A stretch of DNA of 19,582 nt from Anaerolineaceae bacterium (GTDB taxonomy: Bacteria; Chloroflexota; Anaerolineae; Anaerolineales; Anaerolineaceae), in NCBI GenBank assembly GCA_003446605.1, contig DMDF01000163.1, positions 1 through 19,582 of the forward strand, written 5' to 3'. Made by a program: the position numbers and the translations under genes. Positions 7,157 to 15,070 of this stretch are shown here, piece after piece. A model generated the notes under the pieces. The model searched no databases, was not told the DNA's origin, and saw nothing but the letters and a program-made list of their open reading frames with translations. The first letter of the stretch is position 1; each line of letters opens with the position of its first letter.

Positions 7157-7908
7157 TGTTGCCCTTCCAGTGTATCCAGATAGCACAGGATTCCATTGAC
7201 AATGCCGTTGGCTACTTTTTCAGAATTATCGATCAATACTGCCTGGTCATACAGTAAGGAACCCATTTCAAGATAGATCATAGGGGTTTGTGGGTTAACC
7301 ATATCGAATAGTGGGTAAGCTGGATGATCCAAGGAAATAATCTGGTATGTAAAATCCAGTTTAGTAGAAGATTGGTAGATCTCACCCATACACACTGCCA
7401 GAGCGTTTGAAGTGTTCAGGTCAGAGGTGGAGAGGGTGGTCCCGATGGTGAACCCGCTTTTATTTTCAGGTTGTTCTTCACAGGACCCGGAAAAAAGAGC
7501 TATCAATACCGGTCCGCGATAATTGATCAGATCCAGGTCATTTTGTGAAAGCAATTTCACCGGGTAGCCCAGTGCATTCATTTTGCTGCTGACCTGATTC
7601 GCAATGGCTTCATTCACATCTGCCTCAACGATTCCATTTTCACAGACTGCACCACTATCTATCTTCCAATGACCAACCAGTATACCAATGGTCGAGGACT
7701 GTTGCGCAGATGAAATGGGCTGGTTTGCCTGGTCAGATTGCGCGGTCTGTTCCTCTGAAAAAAGGCTATATGGATTCCACAGGGTAAATACTGACGCCAA
7801 TACTGCTGCAACCAATACTATTGTCTGTAAAACCCGACCGGCACTGAAGTCAGATTTTGGTTTGCCTTCCTGAAAAGTTGTTTGTGTTCCTGAATCTGTT
7901 TTTGTCAT
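7153..7908 (-). CDS. N-acetylmuramoyl-L-alanine amidase-like membrane protein (Amidase_3 fold)
   Basis: A 251-aa protein with one N-terminal membrane helix (about residues 26-45) and an extracytoplasmic domain from about 73 that follows the Amidase_3 pattern. It shows ILVGHWKIDSGAVCENG (H80), IVEADVNEAIANQV (E95), and PMIYLEMGSLLYDQAVLID (E214), then a final helix. Amidase_3 enzymes cut the bond between muramic acid and the stem peptide using a zinc held by His-Glu-His. The second zinc His, normally in an SxHAN-like strand, is missing: the matching strand reads VLIALFSGSCEE (134-145). It may be an inactive or regulatory relative, or coordinate zinc differently. First gene of the operon with the two L,D-transpeptidases. 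No clear ribosome binding site precedes the ATG at 7908. Confidence 0.75.
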   Translation of the reverse strand: MTKTDSGTQTTFQEGKPKSDFSAGRVLQTIVLVAAVLASVFTLWNPYSLFSEEQTAQSDQANQPISSAQQSSTIGILVGHWKIDSGAVCENGIVEADVNEAIANQVSSKMNALGYPVKLLSQNDLDLINYRGPVLIALFSGSCEEQPENKSGFTIGTTLSTSDLNTSNALAVCMGEIYQSSTKLDFTYQIISLDHPAYPLFDMVNPQTPMIYLEMGSLLYDQAVLIDNSEKVANGIVNGILCYLDTLEGQQ

Positions 7909-8011
7909 TGTTCTGTTTTAACCATTGCAAGAAAAGCACCATTCTTTACTGTAGGGAATATTACCAAAATAGTCCATTTTGAAATTATACTTTAAGGAAG
8001 ATAGAGATAAT

Positions 8012-11000
8012 ATGATGAATAAAACCGAGTTATCCCAGCTTGAACGAAACCTTTTATTGAAGATTGCTCGTGAATCGATTGTGTGTGCGGTAAATGGGTT
8101 GCCTCTACCGCATCTTGATATGAACAACCTGCCTGAAGCATTACAGGAGGATGGAGCTTCTTTTGTAACACTCACCATTGCGGGTAGGCTGCGTGGTTGT
8201 ATTGGCACGCTGGAAGCATACCAATCCCTGGTAAAGGATGTGCAGGAGCATGCTGTGGCAGCGGCGATGGAAGATTATCGCTTTTCACCTGTGCGTGAAG
8301 AAGAATTGGAGAAAATTGAAATCGAGATTTCTCGTTTAACTTCTCCTGTGAAACTTCCCTATGATCGCCCACAGGAACTACTATCTTTGCTAACCCCGCA
8401 TGAGGACGGCGTGGTGCTGCAGGATGGCTACCATCGCGCCACTTTCTTACCGCAGGTATGGGATCAATTACCGGATGCTGCTGAGTTTTTGACTCACCTG
8501 TGTTTAAAGATGGGCGTGCCCGGAAAGACCTGGCAGCATAAAGTTCTGGATGTGTGGGTCTACCACGTTGAAGAATTCAGCGAAGGGCATATCGAAGCGC
8601 TGTCTTCAAGCGATGATGGGGCTTCTTCACAAATTCAAAAAACAAATATAGAGGAAAGTGAGCCGGAAAACGAAAAAAGTGACCCGGCAGCAGCATCAAT
8701 GGAATCGACCCAAGAGATTCGGCGCAAAGAAGAAACCCAACCTCTTCCCGTTAACAAGCGCGATACCAACGCCTCCGGTAGCGATTTAGGGGAAAAGATT
8801 AATCAAACTTTGCATGCCTTTATAAATTCCATCAAGAACCGTTTTTCTGGGGGAAAGGGCGGTGGCGGTCGTAAGAAAGGTGGCGAGAAGGGAAAGGGAT
8901 GCTCTTCTCACGTTTTGCTATGGGTTTTACTGGTGTTTGTGGTGATTTTCCTCGGTTTTTCAATTTTTCTGGTTGTGCAATATTTCGCAATTGCAGCAAC
9001 CCTACCCAGTGTGGAAGATTTGCGCGCGAAGGCTTCTCAGTTTGAGACCACCCGCATTTATGACCGAAACGGCAATTTGATTTATGAAATTCTTGATCCA
9101 AACGCCGGTTTTCGCACCTATGTTCCCCTGGAGGAGATGTCTCCCTATATCATTGCTGCTACGATCGCTACTGAAGATAAAGATTTCTACAATAACCCTG
9201 GTTTTGACTTCTGGGGTATTGCCAGGGCATTATGGCAGAACTATACCTCCGGGACGATCGTCTCAGGTGCATCCACGATCACCCAGCAGTTAGCCCGTAC
9301 TCTGCTGCTTTCTCCGGAGGAGCGTAGCGAGCAGACCGTTCAGCGAAAAGCCAAAGAAATCATCCTGGCGGCAGAGATCACGCGGCGTTACAGCAAAGAT
9401 GAAATTCTGGAACTGTATCTCAACGAAATCTATTATGGGAATCTGGCATACGGCATTGAAGCTGCATCCGAAACCTATTTCAATACGTCTGCCGATCTAT
9501 TGAATCTGGCACAGGCATCCTTTCTGGCAGGGCTGCCCCAGGCGCCGGCTGTATATGATGTTTTTTCAAACCCCGATGCAACTCTATATCGCCATCAGGA
9601 TGTGGTGAATTTGATGTATCAATTAAGCGCGGAGGAGGGTTGCATTGATGTCAGCACCAGTACTGCTCCTGTTTGTGTTTCTCTTGATGAAGCAGTGAGC
9701 GCTGTCCTGTCAATCGAGGGCTATCCTTTTGAACAAAAGGCGATCAATATGCCATTCCCGCATTGGGTTAGCTATATCCGTGCATTGCTGGAGGAACAGT
9801 ATGATGCGCAGACAATTTACCGGTCTGGTTTCAAAGTGTACACCACACTAGATCCTGATCTACAGAATTATGCACAGCAAGCAGTCAAAGAACAGGTAGC
9901 TGCATTGGAAGCCAATAATGCCACGGATGGGGCGCTGGTTGCCCTCCAACCGCAAAGTGGGGAAATTTTGGCGATGGTTGGCTCGGCGGATTTCAATAAT
10001 GAAGAAATATCGGGGCAGGTCAATATGGCTGTATCTCCAAGGCAGCCTGGCTCATCCATTAAACCCCTGACCTATGCGGCTGCCTTCGAGAAAGGCTGGA
10101 CCCCTTCAACATTGATCTGGGATGTAAAAAGTGAATTTCCGCCATCCGGTGATGAGAACGACCCCCGCGAACCATATATCCCGGTGAACTATGATAGCAA
10201 ATACCATGGACCGGTACTGCTGCGTACAGCGCTGGGTAGTTCTTATAACATCCCGGCGGTGAAAACGCTGCAATACGTAGGTATTTATGATGATCCAGAT
10301 ACCCCTGAAGAAGAAGGATTGATCAAGTTTGCGGAACGAATGGGCATCACCACGTTAACCAGAGACGATTATGGGCTTTCATTGACACTGGGAGGTGGTG
10401 ATGTTTCTTTGCTTGAATTGACAGGCGCTTATGCGGTTTTTGCAAATGAGGGTAGCCGTGCAGAGCCGTATGCCATCGCCCGTATTGTTGATCACGAAGG
10501 GCAAGTTGTGTACGAACGGGAACCGAAAGAACACGAAGTGATCAGTATTGAACATGCCTATCTGATCACGGATATCCTATCGGATAATGCTGCCCGCACA
10601 CCGGCTTTTGGAAGCAATTCCATCTTGAAACTCCCGTTCAAGGTATCTGTAAAGACAGGCACGACCAATGATTTTCGTGATAATTGGACGATTGGATACA
10701 CAGCGGATATTGCAATAGGCGTGTGGGTTGGAAATGCCGATTATACTCCTATGCAGAATACCAGCGGTTTGACGGGTGCTGCACCGATCTGGTCGGATGT
10801 GATCCAGTATGCGGTGGAACGCTATCAGGGCGGTAAGCCATCGGTTATTTTGCAGCCTGCTACGGTTGAATATGATGTGGTATGTGCCATCAGCGGCACA
10901 AAGCCATCCGAGAAATGTCCGAGCGAAAAAAGTGAGATCTTTGCAGTTGGTCAGCCCCCTCTTTCGGCAGAGAATGATCTCTGGAAAAAGGTCAAAATTG

Positions 11001-11683
11001 ATACCTGGACAAACAAAGAAGCATCGCTGTACTGCACGGAATTCAACAAAGAAACATGGACATTGAATGTGGCTGATCGATGGGGTAAAAAATGGATCAA
11101 AGATACCGAACAGGGCAGAGATTGGGCTGCAGAAATTGGGTTTGAGGACCAAATTATCTTTACCCCCGACGAACGATGTTCTGAAAATGAAGAACAACCT
11201 ATTATCAAGTTTGTAGGCTTGAATGAGGATGCGGTGATCAAGAATAATAAACTGGATGTTCAAGTGGTCATTGATATCCCATCCCATTTCAAGAATTTCA
11301 AATTACTGATCGGGGAAGGCGCGGATCCAAAGAACTGGAAAACTTTGATAGAAAATGGTACATCTACCTACCCTCAAGCGACCGTGATCTATACGCTGGA
11401 TCTGTATGATTACCATAGTTCGGTTTTGACCCTGCGATTATTTGTGGAAAATGACATGAATGGGTATGCGGAGAAAAAGATCACAATCACATCAGCGCTG
11501 CCAACACAAACTCCGGCGCCAACACTTACGCTAACGCCAACGCTCACACCAACTGAAACACCTGCCCCAACGGATACACCCATTCCATATCCAACGGAGA
11601 CACCTCTACTCATACCCAGTGAAACACCAACGCCTGAATTTATCCCCTCGGAAAACCCCGTTATTGCTACTGCTACACCATGA
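8012..11683 (+). CDS. AMMECR1-domain fusion class A penicillin-binding protein
   Basis: A 1223-aa bifunctional wall polymerase with an unusual N terminus. Residues 5-190 form a complete AMMECR1 domain (RLRGCIGTLEA at 59-69, DYRFSPV, GVVLQDGYHRATFLPQVW). A charged linker ending in a Gly/Lys-rich patch (280-297) precedes the membrane helix (about 300-325). The glycosyltransferase 51 domain spans about 340-520, with catalytic E388 in ATEDKDFY and LELYLNEIYYG. The transpeptidase domain spans about 600-935: SxxK at S681-K684, SYN at 744-746, and KTGT at 881-884. A strand-rich extension (about 960-1160) and a Thr/Pro tail (1163-1223) follow. Typical PBP1A proteins are 700-900 aa. ATG 8012 has AAGGAAG (7994-8000) 11 nt upstream; a TTG at 7979 is less likely. 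It is transcribed divergently from the amidase-LDT operon. Confidence 0.93.
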   Translation: MMNKTELSQLERNLLLKIARESIVCAVNGLPLPHLDMNNLPEALQEDGASFVTLTIAGRLRGCIGTLEAYQSLVKDVQEHAVAAAMEDYRFSPVREEELEKIEIEISRLTSPVKLPYDRPQELLSLLTPHEDGVVLQDGYHRATFLPQVWDQLPDAAEFLTHLCLKMGVPGKTWQHKVLDVWVYHVEEFSEGHIEALSSSDDGASSQIQKTNIEESEPENEKSDPAAASMESTQEIRRKEETQPLPVNKRDTNASGSDLGEKINQTLHAFINSIKNRFSGGKGGGGRKKGGEKGKGCSSHVLLWVLLVFVVIFLGFSIFLVVQYFAIAATLPSVEDLRAKASQFETTRIYDRNGNLIYEILDPNAGFRTYVPLEEMSPYIIAATIATEDKDFYNNPGFDFWGIARALWQNYTSGTIVSGASTITQQLARTLLLSPEERSEQTVQRKAKEIILAAEITRRYSKDEILELYLNEIYYGNLAYGIEAASETYFNTSADLLNLAQASFLAGLPQAPAVYDVFSNPDATLYRHQDVVNLMYQLSAEEGCIDVSTSTAPVCVSLDEAVSAVLSIEGYPFEQKAINMPFPHWVSYIRALLEEQYDAQTIYRSGFKVYTTLDPDLQNYAQQAVKEQVAALEANNATDGALVALQPQSGEILAMVGSADFNNEEISGQVNMAVSPRQPGSSIKPLTYAAAFEKGWTPSTLIWDVKSEFPPSGDENDPREPYIPVNYDSKYHGPVLLRTALGSSYNIPAVKTLQYVGIYDDPDTPEEEGLIKFAERMGITTLTRDDYGLSLTLGGGDVSLLELTGAYAVFANEGSRAEPYAIARIVDHEGQVVYEREPKEHEVISIEHAYLITDILSDNAARTPAFGSNSILKLPFKVSVKTGTTNDFRDNWTIGYTADIAIGVWVGNADYTPMQNTSGLTGAAPIWSDVIQYAVERYQGGKPSVILQPATVEYDVVCAISGTKPSEKCPSEKSEIFAVGQPPLSAENDLWKKVKIDTWTNKEASLYCTEFNKETWTLNVADRWGKKWIKDTEQGRDWAAEIGFEDQIIFTPDERCSENEEQPIIKFVGLNEDAVIKNNKLDVQVVIDIPSHFKNFKLLIGEGADPKNWKTLIENGTSTYPQATVIYTLDLYDYHSSVLTLRLFVENDMNGYAEKKITITSALPTQTPAPTLTLTPTLTPTETPAPTDTPIPYPTETPLLIPSETPTPEFIPSENPVIATATP

Positions 11684-11716
11684 TGAATGGCAGCATTTAA
11701 CGAAACAAGTGACATG

Positions 11717-11725
11717 TGATAAAAT
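11717..11725 (+). promoter_or_regulatory. Candidate extended -10 promoter upstream of ptsHI
   Basis: TGATAAAAT fits TGnTAnnnT, with TTTAAC (11696-11701) 18 bp before the hexamer as a weak -35. A transcript from it would start near 11732, at the very base of the terminator hairpin 11731-11761, so the ptsHI leader would contain that hairpin. Confidence 0.35.
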
Positions 11726-11730
11726 TACTT

Positions 11731-11761
11731 CCCGTGACCTTAACAGGACACGGGTTTTTTT
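11731..11761 (+). terminator. Intrinsic terminator after the PBP gene
   Basis: CCCGTG (11731-11736) pairs with CACGGG (11749-11754), extended past one A-A mismatch by CCT/AGG, with loop TAAC. Seven T follow (11755-11761). It ends the PBP transcript 48 bp after its stop. Confidence 0.85.
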
Positions 11762-11773
11762 CAAACGGGGTTC

Positions 11774-11789
11774 ACCGATTTTTATCGGT
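11774..11789 (+). promoter_or_regulatory. Leader hairpin before ptsH
   Basis: ACCGAT and ATCGGT form a perfect 6-bp stem with a TTTT loop, 27 bp before the ptsH ATG, just ahead of an AT-rich stretch and the AGGAG site (11806-11810). It may affect translation or mRNA stability; no known regulatory element is recognised. Confidence 0.35.
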
Positions 11790-11816
11790 TTATAAAAATA
11801 TTTTCAGGAGAAAAAG

Positions 11817-12104
11817 ATGAAGGAAGCCAGAGTTTTGGTGAATAACAAAGTTGGGCTGCATGCACGACCAGCTGCACTTTTTGTGCAGACCGCCTCGAAA
11901 TTTCAGAGTGAAGTAAATGTGTCATGCGTGGATCCCAAAGAGGATAAACTAAGAACCGCTAACGCAAAAAGTATCCTGGGAATTCTGACATTGGGGGTTT
12001 TTCAGGGAATCGAAATTACCATAACTGCAGATGGTGCAGATGAAGAAGATGCAGTCAAGGCTTTGGTGGAACTCGTTGAGAACAATTTCGGAGAAGAGGC
12101 ATGA
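11817..12104 (+). CDS. ptsH: Phosphocarrier protein HPr
   Basis: HPr of the phosphoenolpyruvate:sugar phosphotransferase system, 95 aa (usual length 85-90). The phosphoryl-accepting histidine is H15 in VGLHARPAALFV. The regulatory serine is S52 in NAKSILGILTLG, the equivalent of Ser46 in Gram-positive HPr, which is phosphorylated by HPr kinase in carbon catabolite control. A few extra residues lie between the two sites (VDPKEDKLRTA). It accepts phosphate from enzyme I, whose gene overlaps its stop by ATGA. AGGAG lies 6 nt before the ATG. No EII sugar permease or HPr kinase gene is in the window, so the phosphate receiver (sugar EIIs, dihydroxyacetone kinase or a regulator) is not known. Confidence 0.95.
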   Translation: MKEARVLVNNKVGLHARPAALFVQTASKFQSEVNVSCVDPKEDKLRTANAKSILGILTLGVFQGIEITITADGADEEDAVKALVELVENNFGEEA

Positions 12105-13834
12105 AAAAGCTGAATGGCGTTGCAGCTTCCCGCGGAATTTGCATCGGTCCAGCTTTTCAATTTCTTCGAATCGAACTGAACACAGAAAAAAAAGACATCA
12201 TTGACACCGATGCTGAACTGATCCGCTTGAATGATGCGCTTAACAGTGCAAAAAATCAGATTGAAGCGATTTACCAGAAAGCTCTTGTCGAAGCTGGTGA
12301 GGCGGATGCCGAGATCTTTCAGGCACACAAGATGATTCTGGATGATCCAGAATTCATTACAGCCATAAGAACACGCATTGAGAATGAAAAAATAAATAGC
12401 GAATTCGCAGTCTCTGAAACTGCCAAATCTTTTGCAGCTACTATGGCTGCCATAGAAGATGAGTATTTTGCTGCCCGTGCGACGGATATCATGGATGTCG
12501 CAAATCGCGTGTTGCGGGCTTTAATGAAAATCGCAGAATCTCCTACAGAAGGGTTGCACGAACCATCCATCATCGTGGCAGATGATTTGACTCCTTCTGA
12601 TACCGTATTACTAGATAAAAGTCTGGTGTTGGGTTTTTGTATTGCTCAGGGATCAGCGACATCCCATACAGCCATTCTAGCGCGCGGGCTTGGCTTACCA
12701 GCTATTGCTGGTGTCGGGGATGAAATAATAAAGGTGCTATCCGGTACAAAATTGATCGTGGATGGTACCAAGGGAGAAGTGGTCATTGACCCGGATACAC
12801 AGACAGAACAAATCTATCGCCAGCGTCTTGAGACCAGCCGAAATGTGCAGACGGAAGCGTTGAAATTTGCCCATGATGTTGCCCAAACAAAAGACGGTGT
12901 GGAATTCGAGATTGTTGCGAATATCGGAAACGTGGAAGATGCCAAATTTGCAGTGGAAAATGGTGCGGAAGGCGTAGGGCTTCTGCGAACAGAGTTCCTG
13001 TATCTCGAACGGAATTCTTTACCCACTGAAGAGGAACAATATCAAGCATATAAAGCTATTTTGGATGTTTTTGGGGATCGACCGGTCGTACTGCGTACCT
13101 TGGATGTTGGTGGTGACAAGGAGATTCCATACCTTAACTTACCAAAGGAAATGAATCCTTTCCTGGGGGAACGCGCCATCCGTTTGTGTCTGAATCGACC
13201 TGATATTTTCAAACCGCAACTGAGGGCTGCTTTACGAGCAGGGGTGGGTCATAATCTCAAGATTATGTTCCCCATGGTTGCAACATTGTCCGATGTACGG
13301 GTTGCAAAAGCAGTTGTCGAAGAATGTAAGGCTGAATTGACCGCGGAGAGCATTGCCTTTGCCAGAAATGCCGAAATCGGGATCATGGTTGAGATTCCCT
13401 CCGCGGCGGTGGTCGCTGACCAGCTAGCAAAAGAAGTGGATTTCTTCTCGATCGGTACCAATGATCTCAGCCAATATACCATGGCAGCCGACAGGACCAA
13501 TCCCAAGGTTGCTGAACTGTCAGACGCATTTCAGCCAGCAGTGCTGCGTTTGATCAAGATGGTGATTGATGCGGCGCACCAGGAGAAAAAATGGGTTGGT
13601 ATGTGTGGTGAGCTGGCAGGTGAACCCCTGGCGGCACCGATCTTGATTGGTTTAGGGTTGGATGAGTTCAGCATGAGCCCTCCCTTCATTCCATTGGTGA
13701 AACAGATTATCCGCAACCTGGATTCTCAGGATATGATCGCGTTAGCGCAAGGGGCGTTGGCGCTTGAATCACCGAAAGAGATTCAGCAGTTCGTTAAAAA
13801 AGAAATACCCTTTATCGGTGAGATCATTTCCTAA
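12101..13834 (+). CDS. ptsI: Phosphoenolpyruvate-protein phosphotransferase (enzyme I)
   Basis: Cytosolic enzyme I, 577 aa, the usual length. It takes phosphate from PEP onto a histidine and passes it to HPr. The phosphohistidine is H189 in GSATSHTAILARGLGLPAIAG. PEP-binding parts are intact: LLRTEFLYL (R296), LRTLDVGGDK (331-340), EIPSA (431-435), GTNDLSQYTMAADR (452-465) and the active-site Cys in GMCGELAGEP (C502). The N-terminal helical HPr-binding domain covers about residues 25-145. The ATG overlaps the ptsH stop by 4 bp, so the two are translated in a coupled way. A strong terminator follows at 13858-13893, making ptsHI a two-gene unit. Confidence 0.96.
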   Translation: MKKLNGVAASRGICIGPAFQFLRIELNTEKKDIIDTDAELIRLNDALNSAKNQIEAIYQKALVEAGEADAEIFQAHKMILDDPEFITAIRTRIENEKINSEFAVSETAKSFAATMAAIEDEYFAARATDIMDVANRVLRALMKIAESPTEGLHEPSIIVADDLTPSDTVLLDKSLVLGFCIAQGSATSHTAILARGLGLPAIAGVGDEIIKVLSGTKLIVDGTKGEVVIDPDTQTEQIYRQRLETSRNVQTEALKFAHDVAQTKDGVEFEIVANIGNVEDAKFAVENGAEGVGLLRTEFLYLERNSLPTEEEQYQAYKAILDVFGDRPVVLRTLDVGGDKEIPYLNLPKEMNPFLGERAIRLCLNRPDIFKPQLRAALRAGVGHNLKIMFPMVATLSDVRVAKAVVEECKAELTAESIAFARNAEIGIMVEIPSAAVVADQLAKEVDFFSIGTNDLSQYTMAADRTNPKVAELSDAFQPAVLRLIKMVIDAAHQEKKWVGMCGELAGEPLAAPILIGLGLDEFSMSPPFIPLVKQIIRNLDSQDMIALAQGALALESPKEIQQFVKKEIPFIGEIIS

Positions 13835-13857
13835 AGTCGAATGTTTTGCAAAAAAAA

Positions 13858-13893
13858 GAAGAGACTGTCTAAAAAGTAGAACAGCCTCTTTTT
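13858..13893. terminator. Intrinsic terminator after ptsI, possibly two-way
   Basis: GAGACTGT (13861-13868) pairs with ACAGCCTC (13881-13888) with one A-C mismatch, and five T follow (13889-13893). The A-rich stretch before the stem gives a T-run on the other strand, so it may also stop minus-strand transcripts coming from 14021. Confidence 0.7.
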
Positions 13894-14020
13894 ATCTTCC
13901 ATTTTGCACGAGAAATTCGAATATTTTTGGGATTCTGCATCAATTTAGGGATATTTTTTGAAGTTCTCCCCCACTTTTAAAAACAATTATATTTTTTTGA
14001 TTTTTTGGGATATCCTCCTT
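13894..14020. other. AT-rich intergenic segment with a duplicated ribosome-site sequence
   Basis: No gene is supported here. On the minus strand, directly after the TAG at 14021, AAGGAGGATATCCCAA (14005-14020) is an exact 16-base copy of the ribosome-site segment at 16247-16262. No start codon follows at the same distance: the codon is ATC where the other copy has ATG, and a stop comes four codons later. Confidence 0.6.
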
Positions 14021-14956
14021 CTACAGGAATTTAAGCTGCGTTGCGGGTTCCCACAACGGGGGATCTGCATCCAGCATATCCTGCCATGCTTGGATCGTGA
14101 GCAGGTCCTGCTCACCCATCTTGCGGATATGACGGTATTTCACCAGATGCCAATCTTTCCTCAAGGTTTCTTCCAGCAACGGATTGCGCTTTTGTTTCTC
14201 AAGTATCAATCGAGAACGACTGGCAGGAAAGATGATCACGGGCGTACAGGCTTCCTTTTGGATCCTGTTCATGAGCAGGGGAGTGAATACCGCATTGGAT
14301 GTGATGAAGAATTGATAGAGAGGTTGTCCCTGCTGGTCATACCAGGTGAGAGAGTCTTTCTGTTCTATCTCTAATCCCAATTTCTTGCCGATTTGGTGGA
14401 GGAGAGAACGTATTTCCTGCATTTCCCCTTCCCTTTTTTGTGGATGTTCATCGGCATCAAGCATATAGGTCAACCTGCCAAGCCGCGTGCGTCTCGCATA
14501 GGAATTCAAACATGCGATGCACAGTTCTTTATCTGGGGTGAGAAAACCGGGAAACATCTGGCATAGTTCTGCGTACATGTTCTGGAACTTCAGTTCTGGT
14601 TGCCTCTGGATCAATTGGATGATCTCCAGTTCGATGCGGTCGTCATTAGAAAGCTCCTGTTTGATCGGATGAACCAGTGTCCATTTCCCGCTGGTGATCC
14701 CCCCTTTTGAAAGTTGCCGGAATACCGTTCTATCAGCCAGCACGGATTGCAGGTCACGGATTACAGTATTATACAGATCAGAATCTTCATTTTCCGCCTG
14801 CAGCGGGAGAGCCATTGCATCACTCAAGGATGTAATGGTATATGCAAAAATATCATTAAATGAGACCGGTTCTGCTTTATGCGTTAAAAAAGCAGAGACG
14901 ATGGAATGCAATTGCTGTTCAGATGTTTGTGCGGGGGAGAGGTTCTTTTGCCACAC
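14021..14956 (-). CDS. C-terminal part of split methyltransferase-like protein
   Basis: An open frame of 311 codons if started at a GTG at 14956. That GTG has no ribosome binding site, and the frame stays open upstream for 38 more codons to a single TGA at 15071-15073, beyond which the preceding ORF continues in the same frame. So this is best read as the second half of that gene. The in-frame part before the GTG reads LCLDLTPSYLLASLAGTAKAGF and looks coding. The rest has a helical, winged-helix-like stretch (IELEIIQLIQRQPELKFQNMYAELCQMFPG) and a C-terminal alpha/beta domain (TWYDQQGQPLYQFFITSNAVF, PVIIFPASRSRLILEKQKRNP, WHLVKYRHIRKM). I recognise no catalytic motif in it with confidence. Independent expression is doubtful. 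Confidence 0.55.
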   Translation of the reverse strand: MWQKNLSPAQTSEQQLHSIVSAFLTHKAEPVSFNDIFAYTITSLSDAMALPLQAENEDSDLYNTVIRDLQSVLADRTVFRQLSKGGITSGKWTLVHPIKQELSNDDRIELEIIQLIQRQPELKFQNMYAELCQMFPGFLTPDKELCIACLNSYARRTRLGRLTYMLDADEHPQKREGEMQEIRSLLHQIGKKLGLEIEQKDSLTWYDQQGQPLYQFFITSNAVFTPLLMNRIQKEACTPVIIFPASRSRLILEKQKRNPLLEETLRKDWHLVKYRHIRKMGEQDLLTIQAWQDMLDADPPLWEPATQLKFL

Positions 14957-15070
14957 ATATTGCAGGTGGGCGCTGTTGTTTTGAGCAGCAAAATCCTGCA
15001 GGTGAAATCCGGCTTTCGCGGTTCCAGCCAGTGAGGCGAGCAGATAAGAAGGCGTGAGGTCCAGACAGAG

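Noticed and set aside
7909..8011. Firm divergent promoters between the amidase-like and PBP genes
   Set aside because: TATACT (7986-7991, plus) and a TGGTAATAT-type element (minus, 7958-7966) exist, but neither has a good -35 and the plus-strand start would fall inside its ribosome site.
10577..11287. 236-codon minus-strand ORF within the PBP gene
   Set aside because: It is antisense to conserved transpeptidase motifs and lacks a ribosome site or recognisable domain.
11500..11680. DNA tandem repeat as a mobile or regulatory element
   Set aside because: It is explained by the Thr/Pro-rich protein tail (TPTxTP units) in the PBP frame.
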